DNA of 64,000 nt from Mycobacteriales bacterium. Its GTDB lineage: Bacteria > Actinomycetota > Actinomycetes > JAFAQI01 > DASSKL01. The DNA lies in contig DASSKL010000010.1 in NCBI GenBank assembly GCA_035690485.1, positions 64,856-128,855 of the forward strand, in the 5' to 3' direction. The notes beneath the pieces are model-generated. The model worked only from the letters and a program-made list of their open reading frames with translations. It was not told the origin of the DNA and ran no database searches. Positions 15,530 to 24,029 of this stretch are shown piece by piece (the stretch's first letter is position 1; every line of letters begins with the position of its first letter). Both the position numbers and the translations under genes were made by a program.

Positions 15530-17338
15530 TCAGCTAAAGGCTAGGCCCTCGAATCTCCCGGACTTGCGCCACTCGTCGATGTAGGCGAAGTAAGCCGTCG
15601 CTCCCGCCGGGTAGCCGACGTTGAGCCGCGCCGCGGGCCCGGGATCGTGCCCCTCGTTGTTGTAGTAGCCCGGCGTGCAGTCGAGCGAACCGATCACCAT
15701 GCGCCCAGGGCCCGAGAGCAGCAGCTCGATCCACGCGGCCTCCGCCTCCGCGGTCACCTCGACCTCGCGATAGCCGTTGTCGACGGCGTGCTTGACGACG
15801 GCGGCGATCGTCTTGCCCGACTCGGTCAGGTTGTGCGGCACGTTGGAGATCAGGTTGGCGCCCTGCGTCGGTTGCACGATGAACAGGTTTGGGAAGCCGT
15901 GCACGTGGATTCCGTGCAGCGTGCGCATCCCCTCGCGCCAGTAGTCGGACAGCGTGACGCCGTCGCGGCCGGTCATGTCGTAGCCGGTACGGCGGGTGTA
16001 CTCCGTCCCGACCTCGAACCCGGAGGCGTAGATGATGCAGTCGACGTCGTACGCCGTGCCGCCGGCCCAGACGGCCGTCTCGGTGATCCGCTCCACACCC
16101 CTGCCGTCGGTGTCGACGAGGTGCACGCCGGGCTCGTTGAACGCCTGCAGGTACTCGTCGTGGAAGCACGGCCGCTTGCACAGCTGCCGGTACCACGCCT
16201 TGAGCGCATGAGCGGTCGAGCGGTCCTGCACGATCGTGTCGACGCGGGCGCGGATCTCCTCCATCTTCTCGTGGTCGGAGTCCTCGAACGCCGCCATCAT
16301 GTTCTCGACGGTCATCTCCTCCGGCGGCAGCGCCATGATCTTCGTCCGGATGCGGCGGGACAGGTCTGTCCAGCCGTCCATGACGAGGTCCTCGTCGGCG
16401 ATGCCGCCGGTCTGGTTGGCGGTGAAGTTGTCGAGCCACCGCTGCTGCCAGCCGGGCGTGGCGATCGTGGCGAACCACTCGGCGTCGGTCGGCCGGTTGT
16501 CGCGCACGTCGACCGAAGACGGCGTGCGCTGGAAGACGTAGAGCTCCTTGCACGCCTTCGCGAGATGCGGCACGCACTGCACGGCCGTCGCGCCGGTGCC
16601 GATGATGGCGACCCGCTTGTCGGCGAGCCGGTCCAGCGGCGCGCCGAGCGGGTCGCCGCCCGTGTAGTCGTAGTCCCACCGGCTGGTGTGGAACGAGTGC
16701 CCTCGAAACGACTCCAGGCCGGGGATGCCGGGCAGCTTGGGCACGTGCAGCGGGCCCGGGCCCATCGCGACGAACTGCGCGGTGAACTCGTCGCCGCGGT
16801 TGGTGCGCACGATCCAGCGCGACCGCGTCGCGTCCCACTCGAGATCGGTGACCTCGGTGTGGAACAACGCGTTGTCGTAGAGCCCGAACTGCTTACCGAT
16901 CCGCTGACAGTGCTCGAGGATCTCCGGCGCGTGCGCGTACTTCTCGCTCGGCATGTGGCCGGTCTCTTCGAGCAACGGCATGTAGACGAACGACGCCGTG
17001 TCGCACTGCGCACCGGGGTAGCGGTTCCAGTACCACGTGCCGCCGAAGTCGCCGCCCTTCTCGACGATGCGTACGTCGGTGACGCCGGCCTCCTTGAGCC
17101 GAGCGCCGGTGACCAGCCCGGCGAACCCGCCACCGATAAAGGCGACCGTCACGTGGTCGGTGAGAGGCGCCCGTTCGACGACCGGCGTGTAGGGGTCGTC
17201 GAGGTAGTGCGCGAGCTGACCGGCCACCCGGATGTACTGGTCGTTGCCGTCGGGCCGGACGCGCTTGTCGCGCTCCTCGCGGTACTTGCGCCGGATCCAG
17301 TCCTTGTCGACCGACGGCCGCTCCCCGGTCGTGGTCAT
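15530..17338 (-). CDS. Flavin-containing Baeyer-Villiger-type monooxygenase
   Basis: This 602-residue protein has two dinucleotide-binding motifs (FIGGGFAGL for FAD, about residue 53; IIGTGATAVQ for NADPH, about 240). It also has FGGTWYWNRYPGAQCD (about 80) and FRGHSFHTSRWDYDY (about 215), which fits the type I BVMO fingerprint FxGxxxHTxxW. Such enzymes insert oxygen next to a ketone, giving esters or lactones; cyclic, steroid and aryl ketones are typical substrates. The extended N-terminus before the FAD motif is usual for the cyclohexanone/phenylacetone group. The ATG at 17338 overlaps the stop of the luciferase-like gene (ATGA), so the two are translationally coupled. Confidence 0.9.
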   Translation of the reverse strand: MTTTGERPSVDKDWIRRKYREERDKRVRPDGNDQYIRVAGQLAHYLDDPYTPVVERAPLTDHVTVAFIGGGFAGLVTGARLKEAGVTDVRIVEKGGDFGGTWYWNRYPGAQCDTASFVYMPLLEETGHMPSEKYAHAPEILEHCQRIGKQFGLYDNALFHTEVTDLEWDATRSRWIVRTNRGDEFTAQFVAMGPGPLHVPKLPGIPGLESFRGHSFHTSRWDYDYTGGDPLGAPLDRLADKRVAIIGTGATAVQCVPHLAKACKELYVFQRTPSSVDVRDNRPTDAEWFATIATPGWQQRWLDNFTANQTGGIADEDLVMDGWTDLSRRIRTKIMALPPEEMTVENMMAAFEDSDHEKMEEIRARVDTIVQDRSTAHALKAWYRQLCKRPCFHDEYLQAFNEPGVHLVDTDGRGVERITETAVWAGGTAYDVDCIIYASGFEVGTEYTRRTGYDMTGRDGVTLSDYWREGMRTLHGIHVHGFPNLFIVQPTQGANLISNVPHNLTESGKTIAAVVKHAVDNGYREVEVTAEAEAAWIELLLSGPGRMVIGSLDCTPGYYNNEGHDPGPAARLNVGYPAGATAYFAYIDEWRKSGRFEGLAFS

Positions 17339-18516
17339 CGCGACTCCGCTCCTGCCCGGGCGGCGCGCTCCTCCTGGTGCGACTGCACGGCGCTCATGAC
17401 CGCGTTGACCGCTGCCCCCATGAACTCCGGCCGGTTCTCCGCGGCCCAGTCGCGCGACGTCGTCGTCATCGACGCGGAGCCCTGGAACTGCGGCATGACC
17501 TCCTTGGCGAACAGCTCGTAGGAGCGCAGGGTCGCCTCGCGGTCGGCCCACTCGTGCGCCATGAACAGGTAGGTGCCGAAGCCGCCGGACTGGTCGATCA
17601 GCCGCTGCACCTGGGCGGCCGCCATCTCCGGTGTGCCGACAACGGCCATCCCGGAGTTGTTGAGCGCATCGACCATGCTCTCCGCGTCCTCCGCGTCCGG
17701 CGCCAGAGGCAGTGCGGCGATGCGGCGGAAGTAGTCGATCCAGTCGGCGACCCCGTAGGCCACCTCGGCGCGGGCCTGCTCCTCGGTGGGCGCGATGTGC
17801 ATGGGGCCGACGAGCCGCCACTTGCTGCGGTCGACCACGGTGCCGAACTCCTGCGCGCGCTCCTCCATCACCTGCCAGTGGCTGCCGAGGACGTCGAAGC
17901 CGCCGGCCGAGGTTGCACCGATCGACAGCAGGCCGACCCCGAAGCGGCCCGCCGCCCGCGGGCCGGCCGGGGACACCTGCGCGGCGACCGCCACGTCGAA
18001 GCGCGGGTGGGTGTAGGGACGCAGCTGCAGGCGCGCGTCGCGAAGGGTGAACCAGTCGGTCTGCCGGGTCACCGGCTCGCTTCCGTCGAGCAGGGCGAGG
18101 ATCGCCTCGAGCGACTCCTCCATCATGTCGCGCTGCCGCGCCGGGTCGATGCCCATCATGAACGCGTCGGACGGGAGTGCGCCCGGCCCGACACCGAACA
18201 TGACCCGGCCGCGGGTGAGGTGGTCGAGCAGCACCATCCGGTCGGCGAGCATCAGCGGGTGGTGGTAGGGCAGCGAGCTGACGCCCGTGCCCAGCTTGAT
18301 GTGCTTGGTCCGCTGCGAGGCAACGGCGATGAAGACCTCGGGCGAGGCGATGATCTCGTAGCCGGCGGAGTGGTGCTCGCCGATCCAGGCCTCGTCGTAG
18401 CCGAGCTGGTCGAGTCGCACGATCAGCTCGAGATCGCGCTCGAGAGCCAGGGTCGGGTTCTGCCCGGCCGGGTGGAAGGGTGCAAGGAAGATGCCGAAGC
18501 GAAGCGGTGGTTGCAT
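17335..18516 (-). CDS. LLM-class flavin-dependent oxidoreductase (luciferase-like)
   Basis: This 393-residue TIM-barrel protein of the bacterial luciferase family shows RFGIFLAPFHPAGQNP, DEAWIGEHHSAGYE (about residue 42), LGTGVSSLPYHHPLMLADRM and GRVMFGVGPGALPSDAFMMG, matching the group that acts with reduced FMN or F420 on alkanes, ketones or terpenoids. It is the first gene of a coupled pair with the Baeyer-Villiger enzyme, which suggests successive oxidation of one carbon source. The alcohol dehydrogenase is divergent, 68 bp away. The electron donor is not obvious; no flavin reductase gene is adjacent. Confidence 0.88.
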   Translation of the reverse strand: MQPPLRFGIFLAPFHPAGQNPTLALERDLELIVRLDQLGYDEAWIGEHHSAGYEIIASPEVFIAVASQRTKHIKLGTGVSSLPYHHPLMLADRMVLLDHLTRGRVMFGVGPGALPSDAFMMGIDPARQRDMMEESLEAILALLDGSEPVTRQTDWFTLRDARLQLRPYTHPRFDVAVAAQVSPAGPRAAGRFGVGLLSIGATSAGGFDVLGSHWQVMEERAQEFGTVVDRSKWRLVGPMHIAPTEEQARAEVAYGVADWIDYFRRIAALPLAPDAEDAESMVDALNNSGMAVVGTPEMAAAQVQRLIDQSGGFGTYLFMAHEWADREATLRSYELFAKEVMPQFQGSASMTTTSRDWAAENRPEFMGAAVNAVMSAVQSHQEERAARAGAESR

Positions 18517-18584
18517 GACGGGTGCCTATCGCATGATCGCGGGCAGCGTCCACGAAGGATGACGAATTGAGACGGGGCAACCTG

Positions 18585-19664
18585 ATGCGCGCTTCAGCTT
18601 TCCGCTCCGGACGCCTGCAGGTGACCGAGATGCCCGACCCGGTGCCCGGCTCCGGTCAGGTGCTGGTGCGGACGATCGCCTGCGGCATCTGCGGGTCCGA
18701 CTTGCACGCCCGCGAGCACTTCGCGGAGTTCGCGTCGTTCTCGGGCCGCGTCTCCGGCCGCGACATGCTGCAGGCCGACCGGCCGCTGGTCTTCGGTCAC
18801 GAGTTCTCCGCGGAGGTCCTCGACTACGGCCCCGACACCGAGCGCGTGATCCCGGTCGGCACCACGGTGTGCTCCATGCCGATGGTGCTGGGCGCGGAGG
18901 GGCCCGAGGCCATCGGCTACTCCCACCGCTACCCGGGCGGGTTCGCCGAGCACATGGTGCTGCAGGAGATGCTGCTGCGACCGGTGCCGGCCGGGCTCGA
19001 CCCGCTGCACGCGGCGCTGACCGAACCGCTGGCAGTGGGTGAGCATGCCGTGGTGCGCGCCGACGTGCAGCCGGGTTCGGTCTGCGTCGTCGTCGGCTGC
19101 GGGCCGGTCGGGCTCGCCGTGATCCTTGCCCTGAAGTCCCGGGGCCTCGGTCCCGTGATCGCGGCCGACTTCTCGCCGCTCCGGCGCCGGCTGGCGGAGC
19201 AGATGGGTGCCGACGTGGTGCTCGACCCGGGGCAGGACTCGCCGTTCGATCGCTGGTCGCAGTTCGGCGTACCCGCGACCGGCATGGAGCGGTCGATGGC
19301 GACGATGCTCGGTGCCACGCCCCCCGACGCGGTCGTCTTCGAAGCAGTCGGCGTCCCGGGAGTCCTGGAGTCGATCGTCGAGGGCGCGGCGGCGCAGGCG
19401 CGCGTGGTGGTCGTCGGCGTCTGCATGGAGCCCGACACCTTCCAGCCGGCGATCGCCATCACGAAGGAGCTCGACGTGCGGTTCGTCCTCGGCTACTCCG
19501 ACGAGGAGTTCACCCGCACGCTGCAGCGGCTGGGCGAGGGGAAGGTCGACGCGGACGCCCTGATCACGACGACCGTCGGGCTCGACGACGTCGAGTCGGC
19601 GTTCGACGCGCTCAAACACCCCGACGAGCAGGCGAAGGTGCTCGTCCGGCACGCGGCCGGGTGA
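18585..19664 (+). CDS. Zinc-dependent alcohol dehydrogenase (MDR family)
   Basis: This 359-residue medium-chain dehydrogenase contains CGICGSDLHARE (catalytic zinc Cys, about residue 32), VFGHEFSAEV (zinc His, about 71) and the cofactor motif VVVGCGPVGLAVI (about 168). The structural-zinc four-cysteine loop is missing: the region about 90-115 has one Cys only, as in some MDR subfamilies. It should oxidise a secondary or cyclic alcohol to a ketone with NAD(P), which would feed the divergent Baeyer-Villiger pair; that link is inferred from position. The ATG at 18585 was preferred to the TTG at 18567 because of the family start and the GGGG 9 nt upstream. Confidence 0.88.
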   Translation: MRASAFRSGRLQVTEMPDPVPGSGQVLVRTIACGICGSDLHAREHFAEFASFSGRVSGRDMLQADRPLVFGHEFSAEVLDYGPDTERVIPVGTTVCSMPMVLGAEGPEAIGYSHRYPGGFAEHMVLQEMLLRPVPAGLDPLHAALTEPLAVGEHAVVRADVQPGSVCVVVGCGPVGLAVILALKSRGLGPVIAADFSPLRRRLAEQMGADVVLDPGQDSPFDRWSQFGVPATGMERSMATMLGATPPDAVVFEAVGVPGVLESIVEGAAAQARVVVVGVCMEPDTFQPAIAITKELDVRFVLGYSDEEFTRTLQRLGEGKVDADALITTTVGLDDVESAFDALKHPDEQAKVLVRHAAG

Positions 19665-20576
19665 CTACCCGCGGGTCCCCATGAGGCTGGTCACGTCGAC
19701 GACCTGGCTGGTCGGCGGCGGCGTCACCTGCACCGGCGCACCGAAGTCGTAGAGGTCCATGGTCAGCCGCATCGTCATCGTCTTGTCGAAGGAGAAGCTC
19801 TCCGACATCCGCCGCGGCAGGCCCTGGTCGTCGAGCCAGACGTCGACACCGATGGGCTGGTTGCCCATCTTCTGCGAGAGCTGGCTGAGCTGCTGGGACA
19901 GCGCGCCCTTGTAGAAGCCCGCGACGTCGGCGATCGAGACGTGACCCGCGTAGTGCGTCGTCGGCACGCCGCGCACGCTGTCGCGGCCGACCTTGTGCAC
20001 GTCGCCCGCTTGCGCAAGCACCTTCAGGTTGTCGACGGGGTTCTGCTGCTGAGCCTGGTCCATCAGACCCTGCAGGTCGACGCCACTCAGCCTGCCGATC
20101 TCGCTCAGGTCGACCTTCACCCACGACTTGCCGGCGGGTAGCGCTTTGGCCATGAGGCCGCCCATCTGCATGTAGAAGACGCCCGGCACCATGAGCATCC
20201 GCATCTGCCCGATCTGCGGGATGACCATCAGGACGTCGCCCGTCTCGTGCGCGTAGTCGAACGCGCCCGAACCCGTCGCCGTGATCGACTGCCCACCGAA
20301 GTTCATGTCCATCGTCATGGCGAACTGGCTGCTCTTCGCGGCCTCGGTCTTGGCTGCGGCACCGTGCACCAGCTGCGTCACGGACGCCACCGGGCGGCTC
20401 TGCAGCGTCGAGTCGGAGCCCCGCGTCGCGGCGTAGGTCCCGCCGGCGACGGCCACGGTCGCGGCGAGCGCGACGACCGGCAGCACCCGGCGCCGGCGGC
20501 TCGGCCCGGACGGTGGCGCGATGACCAGCACGTCGGGGGTCGAGGGGCGCGCGGGCTCCTGATCGAGTTCGCTCAT
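19665..20576 (-). CDS. Membrane-anchored LppX/LolA-like protein
   Basis: This 303-residue protein has a cytoplasmic, Pro-rich N-terminus with RRRR, one membrane helix (about residues 31-48) and an exported domain rich in amphipathic beta-strands (SSQFAMTMDMNFGGQSITATG; GVFYMQMGGLMAK; TTHYAGHVSIADVAGFYKG; GVDVWLDDQGLPRRM). This fits the LppX/LprG-type half-barrel fold seen in actinobacterial proteins that carry lipids or glycolipids. There is no lipobox, so it is tethered by the helix rather than by a lipid. Its stop abuts the stop of the convergent dehydrogenase gene, and its start faces the acyl-CoA dehydrogenase gene. Confidence 0.7.
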   Translation of the reverse strand: MSELDQEPARPSTPDVLVIAPPSGPSRRRRVLPVVALAATVAVAGGTYAATRGSDSTLQSRPVASVTQLVHGAAAKTEAAKSSQFAMTMDMNFGGQSITATGSGAFDYAHETGDVLMVIPQIGQMRMLMVPGVFYMQMGGLMAKALPAGKSWVKVDLSEIGRLSGVDLQGLMDQAQQQNPVDNLKVLAQAGDVHKVGRDSVRGVPTTHYAGHVSIADVAGFYKGALSQQLSQLSQKMGNQPIGVDVWLDDQGLPRRMSESFSFDKTMTMRLTMDLYDFGAPVQVTPPPTSQVVDVTSLMGTRG

Positions 20577-20639
20577 AACGGGTTCTTTCGGCGTCGTGGA
20601 TCGCGGACATTAGCGTGGCATTCGGTGGGAGGAGGCCCG

Positions 20640-21884
20640 ATGACCGAAACGGCGGACGGCGTACGCCGGGAGTTCCGCGGCTGGCTCCAGGGCCACTGGG
20701 ATCCGGACCTCTCCCTGCTGACCTGGCGGCGGCTGCTCGCCGAGGCGCGCTGGGCGGCGCCGTCCTGGCCGGAGCGCTGGCACGGGCGCGGCCTGCCGGC
20801 CTGGGCCGACGACGTCGTGGCGAGTGAGATCCAGGCGCACGGGGCGGTCGGCACCCCGATGGGCGTGGGCATGGGGCTCGCCGCCCCGACGATCCTCGCC
20901 CACGGCCCGGACCACCTGCGGGAGCGCTTCCTGCTGCCGATCCTCACCGGCGAGCACACCTGGTGCCAGCTGTTCAGCGAGCCCGGCGCCGGCTCCGACC
21001 TGGCCGGGCTGACGACGCGCGCCGTGCTCGACGGCGACACGTGGATCGTCAACGGCCAGAAGGTCTGGAACACCAGCGCCCACCACGCCGACCTCGGCCT
21101 GCTCGCCGCCCGCTCCGACTGGGACGTGCCCAAGCACCAGGGCATCACCTACCTCGCCATCCCGATGCACCAGCCCGGGGTCACGGTGCGCCCGCTGCGC
21201 CAGATGAACGGCCACGCGTCGTTCAACGAGGTCTTCTTCACCGACGCGCGGGTGCCCGCCGACCACGTCATCGGTGAGATCGGGGGCGGCTGGGCGGTGG
21301 CGCGTACGACGCTGGCGCACGAACGCCGCTTCGGTGCGATGCGCCCCGCGCCGTACGCCGACCGGCAGGGACGCGCGGTGGACGAGGCGCGCGCCGAGAT
21401 GGCAGAGCACTTCGCGCCGTACGTCTGGTATCCCCAGCGCGCCGGGCGGGTCGACCTGCTCGTCGAGCGGGCGAAGGCGAGCGGCCGCGCGCACGACCCC
21501 GCGGTGCGCCAGGAGATCGCCCGGGTGCTGTCGCTGCAACGGGCCAGCGCCTGGACGGCCGAGCGGGCACGGGCCAACCGGGCGGCCGGCCGCGAGCCCG
21601 GACCGGAGGGCTCGATCGGCAAGCTGGCGCTGAGCCAGGTGGCCCGCGCCGCGGCGCGAGCGCACTCGCTGATCGCCGGGCCGACCGGGATGCTGGCGGG
21701 GCCCGACGCGCCACTCGGCGGCACGATCACCGAGGTGCTGCTGTCGGTGCCGGCGCAGTCGATCGCCGGCGGCACCGACGAGGTGCAGAAGAACATCGTG
21801 GCCGAGCGGCTCCTCGGCCTGCCGCGCGAGCCAGACCTCGGCATCGGTGAGCGACCGTTCCGCGAGCTGCCGCGCAACGCCTGA
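20640..21884 (+). CDS. Acyl-CoA dehydrogenase (FadE-like)
   Basis: This 414-residue flavoprotein has the two family signatures: [18 protein letters not shown] (about residue 110, FAD and acyl-CoA contact) and QSIAGGTDEVQKNIVAERLLGLP (about 375-397). It should introduce the trans-2 double bond in an acyl-CoA and hand electrons to ETF. The ATG at 20640 follows a strong GGGAGGAGG site and a TAGCGT -10 candidate at 20611-20616. The region carrying the catalytic Glu is not obvious by eye, so the position of the base is uncertain. The gene is divergent from the LppX-like protein. Members of this subgroup often work as the larger subunit of a pair, but no partner adjoins here. Confidence 0.88.
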   Translation: MTETADGVRREFRGWLQGHWDPDLSLLTWRRLLAEARWAAPSWPERWHGRGLPAWADDVVASEIQAHGAVGTPMGVGMGLAAPTILAHGPDHLRERFLLPILTGEHTWCQLFSEPGAGSDLAGLTTRAVLDGDTWIVNGQKVWNTSAHHADLGLLAARSDWDVPKHQGITYLAIPMHQPGVTVRPLRQMNGHASFNEVFFTDARVPADHVIGEIGGGWAVARTTLAHERRFGAMRPAPYADRQGRAVDEARAEMAEHFAPYVWYPQRAGRVDLLVERAKASGRAHDPAVRQEIARVLSLQRASAWTAERARANRAAGREPGPEGSIGKLALSQVARAAARAHSLIAGPTGMLAGPDAPLGGTITEVLLSVPAQSIAGGTDEVQKNIVAERLLGLPREPDLGIGERPFRELPRNA

Positions 21885-21942
21885 CCGCGCCAACCTGGAA
21901 GAAGCGGCCCGCTACTGCGCTCGGTATGCGAGCATTCCGCCC

Positions 21943-22797
21943 GTGGTGGGGGGAGACGAGATCACGCCCGGCGGCCCGCCGGAGGACCGGGCCAAGCCTT
22001 GGCACCTGCTGCTCGTGGTGCTGCTCGCGGTTGCGGTCGGCGGGGTCATCTACTGGGCTGTGGGAGGCGGCGGCTCGACCCCGGCAGCCACGGTGCCGGT
22101 CGCCAAGGACAACGGTCCCGGCAGTTCCGCCTCGCCGAGCACGACGGCTGGCCCGAGCAGCGACGGCTACGACTTCACCAGGCGGCAGGCCGACACCGCA
22201 GCGGCCAAGAAGATCAACCTCACGTTGCAGGACGTGCCCACCGGTTGGGCGGCAGCCTCGAGCAGCAACGACTCGACGGACTCCGAGCAGTTCGCGAAGC
22301 AGCTGAACACCTGTCTCGGCACGCCCAACGCCTTCGGCGACCCGGATCGCGTCAGCGTCGACTCGCCGACCTTCACCTACGCGGTCGCGAGCATCCAGTC
22401 GTCGGTGGAGTTCGCACACACGACGGCCGAGGCCCGCCGGGACCTGTCGCTGTTCAAGTCCGCGAAGATGGCCGACTGCCTCAAGGGTGCGCTGTCGGCC
22501 ATGGTGACGGCGTTCGCACCGGGCGGGCAGATGTCGGCCACCGACGTCCAACCGCTGTCGGTGCCGCCGATGGCCGACGGTTCGTTCGCGCTGCGAATGG
22601 TTTTCACCATCAGCGCCCAGGACGGCAGCAAGGTGCCGCTCTACGTCGACGTCATCGGCTTCCTCGCCGACCGAGCCGAGGTGACCGGCAGCTTCACCAA
22701 CGTCGCGGTGCCCCTCCCGCCGCAGTTGGAGCAGAAGCTGATGGGGGTGCTCCTGACCCGCGCCACGGGTCTGAGCGGCTCCGCGGGCAGCGCCTGA
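21943..22797 (+). CDS. Membrane-anchored exported protein of unknown function
   Basis: This protein of about 284 residues has a short cytoplasmic head (GGPPEDRAKPW), one membrane helix (about residues 20-40: LLLVVLLAVAVGGVIYW), a Ser/Thr/Pro/Gly linker and an exported domain with two conserved-looking cysteines (CLGTPN and ADCLKGAL) that could form a disulfide. The domain resembles the sensor- or PknH-type exported domains of actinomycetes only loosely, and I cannot assign a family. The start is one of two adjacent GTG codons (21943 or 21946). It converges with the DUF1697 gene, 3 bp apart. Confidence 0.65.
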   Translation: MVGGDEITPGGPPEDRAKPWHLLLVVLLAVAVGGVIYWAVGGGGSTPAATVPVAKDNGPGSSASPSTTAGPSSDGYDFTRRQADTAAAKKINLTLQDVPTGWAAASSSNDSTDSEQFAKQLNTCLGTPNAFGDPDRVSVDSPTFTYAVASIQSSVEFAHTTAEARRDLSLFKSAKMADCLKGALSAMVTAFAPGGQMSATDVQPLSVPPMADGSFALRMVFTISAQDGSKVPLYVDVIGFLADRAEVTGSFTNVAVPLPPQLEQKLMGVLLTRATGLSGSAGSA

Positions 22798-22800
22798 CGG

Positions 22801-23334
22801 CTATGACGCCGTCATCTCGAGCAGCTTGCGCACGGTGTTCCAGTTGCGCACGGTCATGGTCGTGCCGGCGCGACGCTCGGTGAGGGCAGCAGCGAGCTTG
22901 CTGCGACCGATGCCGTCGGGTAGCGACAGGTAGATCTCCCGGTCGGCGAGGGCGAACCGGTCGGGCGCGAACCCCGACTGGTCGAACGCCTCCAGGGCGT
23001 CGCGCGCCGGCTCGCCCAGCAGGAACGCCACGTGCAGCCGGCTGCCGTGATCCGGCTCGCCGAAGGGGTTGTCGCGTACGACCTGCTGCAGCTGCTCGTG
23101 GGTACGCACGACGGTGCCCACGTCGAGACCCCACCGGTCGCGGATGGCCTGGCTCACCTTGCCGGCCAGCTCGGCGGGACGGTCGTCGCTGCGGCCGACG
23201 ACGTTGCCGCTCTGCACGTAGGTCGCGACGTCACTGCAACCGAGGCCGGCCACGACCTCGCGCAGCTCGGCCATCGGGATCTTCCCGTGCCCGCCGACGT
23301 TGACGCCGCGGAGGAGCACGGCGTAGGCCGTCAC
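22801..23334 (-). CDS. DUF1697 family protein
   Basis: This 177-residue protein matches DUF1697 throughout: YAVLLRGVNVGGHGKIPMAEL at residues 4-24 (LLRGVNVGGxxK is the family signature), SDVATYVQSGNVV (about 33-46) and RNWNTVRKLLEM at the C-terminus. DUF1697 is widespread in bacteria and its function is unknown to me. The GTG at 23334 overlaps the stop of the methyltransferase gene upstream (GTGA), so the two are coupled. Confidence 0.88.
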   Translation of the reverse strand: MTAYAVLLRGVNVGGHGKIPMAELREVVAGLGCSDVATYVQSGNVVGRSDDRPAELAGKVSQAIRDRWGLDVGTVVRTHEQLQQVVRDNPFGEPDHGSRLHVAFLLGEPARDALEAFDQSGFAPDRFALADREIYLSLPDGIGRSKLAAALTERRAGTTMTVRNWNTVRKLLEMTAS

Positions 23335-23993
23335 GTCTCGCGCACCACTGCCAGCGTGAACCCGTCGTGGCCCTTGCTGCCGACCGTCTGCACCGCGGTG
23401 GCGCTGACCCGCGGGTCCGCCGCGACGAGCTCGTTGAAACGGCGTACGCCGAGCACGCGGGCATCGTCGGTATCCGGGTCGACGACCCCACCGGCCCGGA
23501 TCACGTTGTCGGCCACGATCAGCGTGCCCGGCCGCGACAGCCGCATCGACCAGTCGAAGTAGGTCGGGTAGCCCTCCTTGTCGGCGTCGATGAACACCAG
23601 GTCGAAGGGCGCCTCGTCCTCGAGCGTCGGCAGCGTCTCGGCCGCGTCGCCGAGCCGCACCTCGACGTTGCCGCAGCCGGCCCGCGCGAGGTTGGCGCGC
23701 GCGACCTCTGCGTGCCGCGGGTCCGCCTCCAGCGTGATCACCACGCCGTCGGCGGGCAACGCGCGAGCGAGCCAGATCGTGCTGTAGCCCGCCAGCGTGC
23801 CGATCTCCAGGATCCGGCGGGCACCGACCGCCTTGGCCAGCAGCATCAGCAGCTTGCCCTGGTTGGGCGCCACGTTGATGGGCGGCAACCCGGCGGCACG
23901 GGCATCGGCGAGCGCGGCGTCGAGGGCCGCGTCGGGCGGCACGAACAGGCCGTCGATGTAGTCGTCCACCGCCGTCCACAGTTCACGAGTCAC
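23331..23993 (-). CDS. SAM-dependent O-methyltransferase (caffeoyl-CoA/catechol type)
   Basis: This protein of about 220 residues of the Methyltransf_3 family shows NVAPNQGKLLMLLAK (about residue 40), the SAM motif ILEIGTLAGYSTIWLA (about 60-75), the acidic EADP end of motif II and the metal-binding FIDADKEGYPTYFDW (about 130). Enzymes of this group methylate catechol hydroxyls with a divalent metal. The start at GTG 23993 (VTRELWTAVDDY) matches the family N-terminus; a GTG at 24011 is also possible. It is the first gene of a two-gene unit with DUF1697 and is divergent from the ABC exporter. Confidence 0.88.
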   Translation of the reverse strand: MTRELWTAVDDYIDGLFVPPDAALDAALADARAAGLPPINVAPNQGKLLMLLAKAVGARRILEIGTLAGYSTIWLARALPADGVVITLEADPRHAEVARANLARAGCGNVEVRLGDAAETLPTLEDEAPFDLVFIDADKEGYPTYFDWSMRLSRPGTLIVADNVIRAGGVVDPDTDDARVLGVRRFNELVAADPRVSATAVQTVGSKGHDGFTLAVVRET

Positions 23994-24015
23994 GCGCGAA
24001 GTGTGGCTCACCCGG

Positions 24016-24021
24016 TAGCGT
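24016..24021 (+). promoter_or_regulatory. -10 box (TAGCGT) of the ABC exporter genes, leaderless
   Basis: TAGCGT is followed by 8 nt and the GTG start at 24030. The region is shared with the divergent methyltransferase start. Confidence 0.45.
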
Positions 24022-24029
24022 CCTGTGCC

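Noticed and set aside
15530-18580. A single 1016-codon minus-strand ORF joining the monooxygenase with upstream sequence
   Set aside because: The upstream part is the out-of-frame shadow of the luciferase-like gene; the monooxygenase starts at ATG 17338.
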